Of a stretch of 10,362 nt of DNA, positions 6,394 to 10,362 are shown one piece after another (position 1 is the first letter of the stretch; each line of letters starts with the position of its first letter). The translations under genes and the position numbers were made by a program. Source of the stretch: Desulfobacteraceae bacterium (GTDB taxonomy: Bacteria > Desulfobacterota > Desulfobacteria > Desulfobacterales > Desulfosalsimonadaceae); contig DAIEHU010000066.1 of assembly GCA_027353395.1 (NCBI GenBank), positions 1-10,362 of the forward strand, in the 5' to 3' direction. The notes below the pieces were generated by a model, which was given only the letters and a program-made list of their open reading frames with translations, ran no database searches and was not told the origin of the DNA.

Positions 6394-7607
6394 GCCGGCA
6401 CCCCGGCTTTGTATATCCGGGCATTCCCGGTGATGGTATAGGCGGCGGCCGAGGCTGGAATAAATGCCGACTCCCCGGCATCCAGGCGAATGGACGCCGC
6501 CGGATCGTTGATGAATAGATCAGCCGTTCCCTGAGCGCACAGCAATATTTCAGGGCCGCGATGCGCCGGTGAGGCATAGGTAGTGGTGTTTGTTACATGG
6601 ATTATATGGAGAGAAAATTCTTCAGCAAACGCCGGATATTTTGCTTCAGAGTCAGACACATTCTCCGGACGCAGTATTGAAACGGTTGATTCGCTAAAAT
6701 TCAGGACATTCAACAGTTCCGGCACATCGATATGTTTCGGGGTCAGACCGCCGCGCAGCACATTGTCGGAATTGGCCATCAGCTCAATGCCGAATCCCGC
6801 AAGATAAGCGTGCAGTTCACCGGCAGGCAGAAACAGCGCTTCACCGGGAGCCAGATGGAAGAGATTCAGCACCGCCGGGGAAAGAATGCCGATATCATCC
6901 GGATAATAGTGAGAAAGGGTGAGTACCCACTCAAACACAGGATTTTCATGAGCGTGTTTTTTCGCGTTTTGAAGCGCTTCACGGATGATCGCTGTCTTTT
7001 GAGCTATGGAAAAGGTCAAAAGCGCTTTGAAAAAAGGTTTTAAACCGTTTGTCCGCAGCATTGCCATCGTTTCCAGCAAATTTTCAGGGCAGAGCAGGGC
7101 GAGTTGCGCGGCGATATCGTCAACTTTGCGAAATCCTTTAAGACCGGTAAACGCGGTCAACGCGCAGATGCATTCCGGCTTATGGCGGGAATCCTTATAA
7201 TTGCGCCTGGGGTCATTTGGCGCGATTCCCAGAAGGTTTTCCCGGTCAAATCCGTTTTTCGACTGAATGCCGTCCGGGTGGGCCTGAATGGAAAGCGGTT
7301 TTTCCGCGGCCAGGAGTTTAAACAAAAAGGGCAGGGTATTTTGATATGCTTTTGCTGTTTTTTTGCCCAGGATTTCCCCGGGTGATTGATGGATGAATGT
7401 ATCTAATGATATCCATTTGTTATTCACAAGAACCTGAGACGGAGCAACCGGGTGCGCGCCCATCCATAATTCCGCCCACGGCTCAGGTGTCGGCGGATGC
7501 CCCATCAGTTGCTGAATATCCGTATGCGATCCCCAGGCGTATGTCTGGATGGGGTTTTTGAGTTTGGACGCCTGGTTTATATTATAAGGTGAATCGGCCG
7601 TCTTCAT
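6390..7607 (-). CDS. manA: Mannose-6-phosphate isomerase, class I
   Basis: Zinc-dependent cytosolic interconversion of fructose-6-phosphate and mannose-6-phosphate, feeding GDP-mannose and polysaccharide synthesis or mannose use. The 405-residue protein is of normal class I length. The zinc ligands are in place: Q108 and H110 in LSIQAHPD, E145 in HKPE and H266 in PAGELHAYL. The active-site Arg segment NSDNVLRGGLTPKHIDVPEL (R285) is intact. The family N-terminus KNPIQTYAWGS begins at residue 17. The ATG at 7607 is the only usable start before that signature and makes the gene overlap the upstream peptidase gene by 26 bases. Its 3' end overlaps queE by four bases. The link between sugar phosphate metabolism and the queuosine genes appears to be only transcriptional. 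Confidence 0.96.
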   Translation of the reverse strand: MKTADSPYNINQASKLKNPIQTYAWGSHTDIQQLMGHPPTPEPWAELWMGAHPVAPSQVLVNNKWISLDTFIHQSPGEILGKKTAKAYQNTLPFLFKLLAAEKPLSIQAHPDGIQSKNGFDRENLLGIAPNDPRRNYKDSRHKPECICALTAFTGLKGFRKVDDIAAQLALLCPENLLETMAMLRTNGLKPFFKALLTFSIAQKTAIIREALQNAKKHAHENPVFEWVLTLSHYYPDDIGILSPAVLNLFHLAPGEALFLPAGELHAYLAGFGIELMANSDNVLRGGLTPKHIDVPELLNVLNFSESTVSILRPENVSDSEAKYPAFAEEFSLHIIHVTNTTTYASPAHRGPEILLCAQGTADLFINDPAASIRLDAGESAFIPASAAAYTITGNARIYKAGVPA

Positions 7608-8781
7608 AGATGACTGTCTTTTCCCCGGATTTTAAATGGGCGGTGACCCGTTTGTTTTCGGTATTGACGATATCCCAGTGCAGGGCCGAATCATTAAATC
7701 CCAGGTCTTTTTTGATTTCCTTGGTCAATTCGGAAGGATTGCCGCTGTATGTGTCGGAATAGGATGCGCCTAAAGCCACATGGCAGTTGCCGTATTTCCC
7801 GCCGTAATTCTCATCAAACAGGGTGTTGGCCATAAACTGATTGATTTTTGAAAAGGTCCTGTCGGTTAAGGAAAATTCTCCCAGTTTGTTTGCGCCCGCG
7901 TCCATGGCCAGTTGTTTGTTTAAAAAGGCTTCGCCTTCTTCGGCCGTGGCATGAGCCGCTTTTCCGTTTTTAAATTCAATCCTTATGCCTCTCACATAAT
8001 TGCCGCTCCGGTAGGATGGCTGGTCAGCGTAATAGATGCCTTTTGTGCCGCGCCAGTCCGGTGAGATGAACAATTCAAAACTGGGGATATTGTGCCCGGA
8101 AATGCCAATCCATTTGCGCTGTTCGCCGGGGGTGATCTCCAGATCAATATGATCTGACGTCACATGGAATTTTTTGACATCCATCCGGTTCAACCATTGT
8201 TTGATGGACTGGGCCTGCTTGAAAACCGATTCCCACTGGCTGATGGGGTCTGTGCGGTTTAAAAAGCAGGCGCCGGCGATCTGGCGAGAGTATTCCTCGA
8301 TGCTCATGCCGGCGTGAGTGGCCAGTTCCCTGGTGGGAAACATGCATAAGGTCCAACTAAACAGACCTTTTTCCTCCCGTTCGTCTAAGATCGTGCGGAA
8401 TGGTTTTCGGGAGATGAGAGATTTGGCGATTTTGGAGGGGTCAATGCCGCTCAGATGGGTCAGGGATTCCGGGGCCAGAATGGCGATGGTGCCGTTTAGG
8501 TGTTTGTATAGTTCTTCTTCCCCAGGCGGTATGAAGGACAACTGTTTGGGGGATGATAGGAAATAAAATTTTTTTTCCATATCCGGCGTCTGTAAAAGCC
8601 GGTGCACCGGGTTCAGGCCAGCTTCGATCAATTTTTGATATACGATTTCAACCAGTTTTATAGCGGCAAGATCATATCGGATAAGAATAATCTCATTTTT
8701 TTTAATTTTTCCGGCCCTGGCGGTTTTTAACCCCCACAGCAGCACATCCGCGTACCGGTGAAGCTGTTTATCGGTAAACAT
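7582..8781 (-). CDS. M29-family metallo-aminopeptidase
   Basis: A 399-residue leucyl-type aminopeptidase of peptidase family M29 (AmpS/aminopeptidase T group), a cytosolic two-metal enzyme releasing N-terminal residues from peptides. Candidate metal ligands follow the family order: E236 in IPSFELFISPD, E302 in KLGEFSL, H334 in CHVALG and H368/D370 in ALHWD, with E324 and Y341 as likely catalytic residues. The N-terminal half (1-190) is the variable domain typical of the family. The start ATG at 8781 is preceded by a good AAAGGAG about ten bases upstream, the best ribosome site on the minus strand here. It lies 49 bases after the small unknown gene and overlaps manA by 26 bases. Assignment to the family is strong; peptide preference is unknown. 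Confidence 0.92.
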   Translation of the reverse strand: MFTDKQLHRYADVLLWGLKTARAGKIKKNEIILIRYDLAAIKLVEIVYQKLIEAGLNPVHRLLQTPDMEKKFYFLSSPKQLSFIPPGEEELYKHLNGTIAILAPESLTHLSGIDPSKIAKSLISRKPFRTILDEREEKGLFSWTLCMFPTRELATHAGMSIEEYSRQIAGACFLNRTDPISQWESVFKQAQSIKQWLNRMDVKKFHVTSDHIDLEITPGEQRKWIGISGHNIPSFELFISPDWRGTKGIYYADQPSYRSGNYVRGIRIEFKNGKAAHATAEEGEAFLNKQLAMDAGANKLGEFSLTDRTFSKINQFMANTLFDENYGGKYGNCHVALGASYSDTYSGNPSELTKEIKKDLGFNDSALHWDIVNTENKRVTAHLKSGEKTVIYEDGRFTL

Positions 8782-8830
8782 GAAGTATTTCTCCTTTAAC
8801 GTGGTGAATCGATTGCAAGAGACTTTGATA

Positions 8831-9085
8831 TCAGGGGTGGTCTTCTTTCAGAAACAGCCGATGGTACTGGCTTTCGGTTAAATGGGTTTTCAGAAGCCGG
8901 TTAATCAGGGTATAGACTTCGTCCAGCTCATCATTGGAAAACCGGGTGATCAGATGTTTGAGCAAATCATCATCGGAAAACATCTGAAGGTAACACATGA
9001 CTGTGTTTTCGTCGGTTTCCCGGTCCCAGCCAAAGGCGGTAAAGCCCTCATAGGCCTCAATAAAATGATGTGAATATTTTTTCAT
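8831..9085 (-). CDS. Small acidic protein of unknown function
   Basis: An 84-residue protein beginning MKKYSHHFIEAYEGF. It looks wholly helical and rich in charged residues (FSDDDLLKHL, FSNDELDEVYTLINRLL, YHRLFLKEDH) with no signal peptide or membrane segment, so it is probably cytosolic. I do not know its function; my impression is that short proteins of this kind occur as unnamed cytoplasmic proteins in sulfate-reducing deltaproteobacteria. I chose ATG 9085, with a G-rich stretch (GGAATGG) ahead of it. In-frame ATGs at 9097 and 9109 would add four or eight residues that look unlike protein sequence. It is the first gene of the minus-strand run, with a promoter candidate about 70-100 bases upstream and the M29 peptidase gene 49 bases downstream. 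Confidence 0.8.
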   Translation of the reverse strand: MKKYSHHFIEAYEGFTAFGWDRETDENTVMCYLQMFSDDDLLKHLITRFSNDELDEVYTLINRLLKTHLTESQYHRLFLKEDHP

Positions 9086-9405
9086 GACCGGTGCCATTCC
9101 ATGATTCATTGTTTCAAGTAACGAAAGTCGCGTTTATCGCACCATCACCATTGACAATATAACAAATTTGCTTCATGGTGAAAAAAATCATTGGCCGTTG
9201 CAGCCGTTTGCCTTTCCAGCGCTGAAAAATTTTAAAGATAATTAAAAAAAGCGTGAAGGTCAAGACGGCATTTGTGTCTGCATTATATTCGGATGATTCA
9301 CGGGTTGCGGCTGGCTTAAATAAAATCCAAATATTGCGTTTTATGTTGCTGAGCCCTTGATAACAGGGTTATTTTTTGTATCATTTTTGCAAGGAGAAAC
9401 CGCGT
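9086..9405. other. Divergent intergenic region, 320 bp, no gene
   Basis: An AT-rich spacer between the small minus-strand gene and the plus-strand LysM gene. On the plus strand two weak promoter candidates are visible. One is TATATT at 9284-9289, with no convincing -35. The other is TTGATA (9358-9363) with TATCAT (9379-9384), 15 bases apart. The second would start transcription on top of the Shine-Dalgarno AAGGAG (9391-9396), so it is doubtful as a promoter. An inverted repeat ATAAC-AGG-GTTAT lies at 9360-9372. No tRNA, small ORF with a ribosome site or clear terminator is seen. Confidence 0.6.
9156..9184 (-). promoter_or_regulatory. Candidate sigma70 promoter for the minus-strand gene run
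   Basis: Read on the minus strand: TTTTCA (9184-9179, 4/6 to the -35 consensus), a 17-base spacer, then TATATT (9161-9156, 5/6 to the -10). Transcription would begin near 9149, some 65 bases before the small gene at 9085. Position and spacing make it the best promoter candidate for the whole peptidase-manA-que run. Confidence 0.5.
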
Positions 9406-10224
9406 ATGGACTGGAAAACAGATACAAGCAGTGATGAAACTGAAGAGGAACCCTATACCACCTTTAAAAATCAGAAGTCCGGAAAACTGATCGAGAAATC
9501 CGAAATGCCAATGATTTTAATCGGCGCCGGACTATTTATCCTGATCATTCTATTTATTGTTTTTATTCCCAAAAAAGACAAAGTGGAAGTGGATGACTTC
9601 AAGGCGCTGGTGGCGCAGGTGAGCAGCTTGGAACAGAGGATGGAGTCCATCGAAAGCAAAAACGCCATCAATGTCTTGAATTATGACCCAGCCAAGAATC
9701 CGGTGGATGCCCAGCAAATGGTCACCTGGATCAAATCCAATGCTGTCGCCATTGCAGGAATCATTCAAAAACTGGATGCCATCCAGGGCAATGTTCACGG
9801 TACGCCCGCGGATTCATCCCAGATTTCCGCCGTTGCTCCGGAGGCAGCAGCGGTATCACCGGCGGAACATTCGGCGGTGCCCGCACCCGTAGCCGCCCCA
9901 TCGCCTCAGGTTCATGCGAAACCGAAAGCAAAACCGGCTGTCGCGGCCAAACCCGCACAGCAGCTTCAGCCAAAAGCGCTGGCGCAGACGAAACCGAAAC
10001 GGACGCTCCAGGTGAAGGCAAAGCCGCCCGCCACTCCTGCCGCCGCCATACATCCCACGCCCTCTGCGTCAGGCAAGCCGTCGCATACAGTGGCCAAAGG
10101 CGATAACTTATATCGTATTGCAAAACAATATGGCATCAGTGTCGAAAAGCTTCAGCAGCTCAATGGGATGAAAAAAGGGGATTTGACCATTCAAACAGGC
10201 CGGAAGCTGGTCGTCAGTCCCTGA
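9406..10224 (+). CDS. Membrane-anchored LysM-domain protein
   Basis: A 272-residue protein in four parts. Residues 1-34 are an acidic then polar cytoplasmic stretch, and about 35-54 form one strong transmembrane helix (MPMILIGAGLFILIILFIVF) followed by PKK. Residues 61-135 are a periplasmic section with a short coiled-coil-like segment (LVAQVSSLEQRMESIESK). Residues 140-225 are a Pro/Ala/Lys-rich linker, and 226-270 a single LysM domain (HTVAKGDNLYRIAKQYGIS...LQQLNGM..G.L..GRKLVV). LysM domains bind the glycan of peptidoglycan, so the protein probably tethers the inner membrane to the cell wall through an extended linker. No enzymatic domain is visible. The start is ATG 9406 with AAGGAG nine bases upstream; the TTG further upstream in frame is not needed. 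It stands alone on the plus strand. Confidence 0.88.
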   Translation: MDWKTDTSSDETEEEPYTTFKNQKSGKLIEKSEMPMILIGAGLFILIILFIVFIPKKDKVEVDDFKALVAQVSSLEQRMESIESKNAINVLNYDPAKNPVDAQQMVTWIKSNAVAIAGIIQKLDAIQGNVHGTPADSSQISAVAPEAAAVSPAEHSAVPAPVAAPSPQVHAKPKAKPAVAAKPAQQLQPKALAQTKPKRTLQVKAKPPATPAAAIHPTPSASGKPSHTVAKGDNLYRIAKQYGISVEKLQQLNGMKKGDLTIQTGRKLVVSP

Positions 10225-10236
10225 ACCGGAAAAGCT

Positions 10237-10362
10237 ATTCCAACCCCCAAATCAAGGATGATATCAAGGCGGTGAGGATTGAGGCGACGGAGGCGTACAG
10301 TTAGTACGTTGAGGAGCCGAAGACGAGCCAACGAAGATAGCGCTATGATTTGGGATTGGAAT
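10237..10362. repeat. Palindromic non-coding element with ~17-bp inverted termini
   Basis: The left end ATTCCAACCCCCAAATCA (10237-10254) and right end TGATTTGGGATTGGAAT (10346-10362) are inverted copies with one substitution and one extra C. Inside are TGATATCA (10259-10266), a 7-base direct repeat ATCAAGG (10251-10257 and 10263-10269) and a central hairpin CGTAC-AGTTA-GTACG (10294-10308). A perfect palindrome ATAGCGCTAT (10337-10346) abuts the right arm. The interior is purine-rich with repeated GAGG and has no sensible ORF. It begins 12 bases after the LysM stop codon. It fits a MITE/REP-like dispersed repeat or a structured transcript, and could also end transcription of the LysM gene. Only one copy is in the window, and the right end coincides with the window edge. 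Confidence 0.65.

Noticed and set aside
5743..7607. manA next to queE as a hint of mannosyl-queuosine synthesis
   Set aside because: Mannosyl-queuosine is a eukaryotic modification made from GDP-mannose by a dedicated glycosyltransferase, and none is seen. Adjacency alone does not support it.
9151..9156. Perfect TTGACA on the plus strand
   Set aside because: No acceptable -10 box lies 15-19 bases downstream (the region reads CATGGT), so it is not supported as a plus-strand promoter.
9358..9380. CCCT-TGATAAC-AGGG followed by a T-rich run as a terminator
   Set aside because: The stem is four base pairs, and it lies upstream of a gene with no plus-strand gene before it to terminate.

Overview
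The window looks like a chromosomal segment of a Gram-negative bacterium, most likely a Desulfobacterota (Desulfobacterales-like) sulfate reducer. This rests on mid-range GC, an outer-membrane barrel protein, a CysQ/APS-kinase pair, an unusual short palindromic repeat, and protein sequences that read like that group. The taxonomy is an inference from impression, since no search could be run. I see no rRNA, tRNA, CRISPR array or transposase.

Left part (1-3523): a class I SAM methyltransferase on the minus strand (137-808) is divergent from a plus-strand pair. The pair is cysQ (3'-phosphoadenosine 5'-phosphate phosphatase) and a 570-residue ATP sulfurylase-like/APS kinase fusion, 22 bp apart. 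Together they form a PAPS-making and PAP-clearing module. The kinase half of the fusion looks intact. The sulfurylase half has lost several signature active-site residues and is probably not catalytic.

Central part (3581-9085, minus strand): a tightly packed run of seven genes, read right to left. They are a small acidic protein of unknown function, an M29 metallo-aminopeptidase, mannose-6-phosphate isomerase (manA), queE, queC, a YprB-type RNase H-fold exonuclease and a small outer-membrane beta-barrel protein. Most junctions overlap or are a few bases apart, so one transcript with translational coupling is likely. A sigma70-type promoter candidate (9156-9184) lies ahead of the first gene. 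QueE and QueC give two steps of the 7-deazaguanine (preQ0/queuosine) pathway, but QueD is not in the window.

Right part (9086-10362): a 320-bp gene-free spacer, then a plus-strand gene for a membrane-anchored protein with a Pro/Ala/Lys-rich linker and a C-terminal LysM domain. The window closes with a ~126-bp element bounded by ~17-bp inverted repeats and containing inner palindromes. It looks like a dispersed non-coding repeat (MITE/REP-like) or a structured RNA.

The items most worth a second look are the degenerate sulfurylase domain fused to an intact APS kinase, and the terminal palindromic element.
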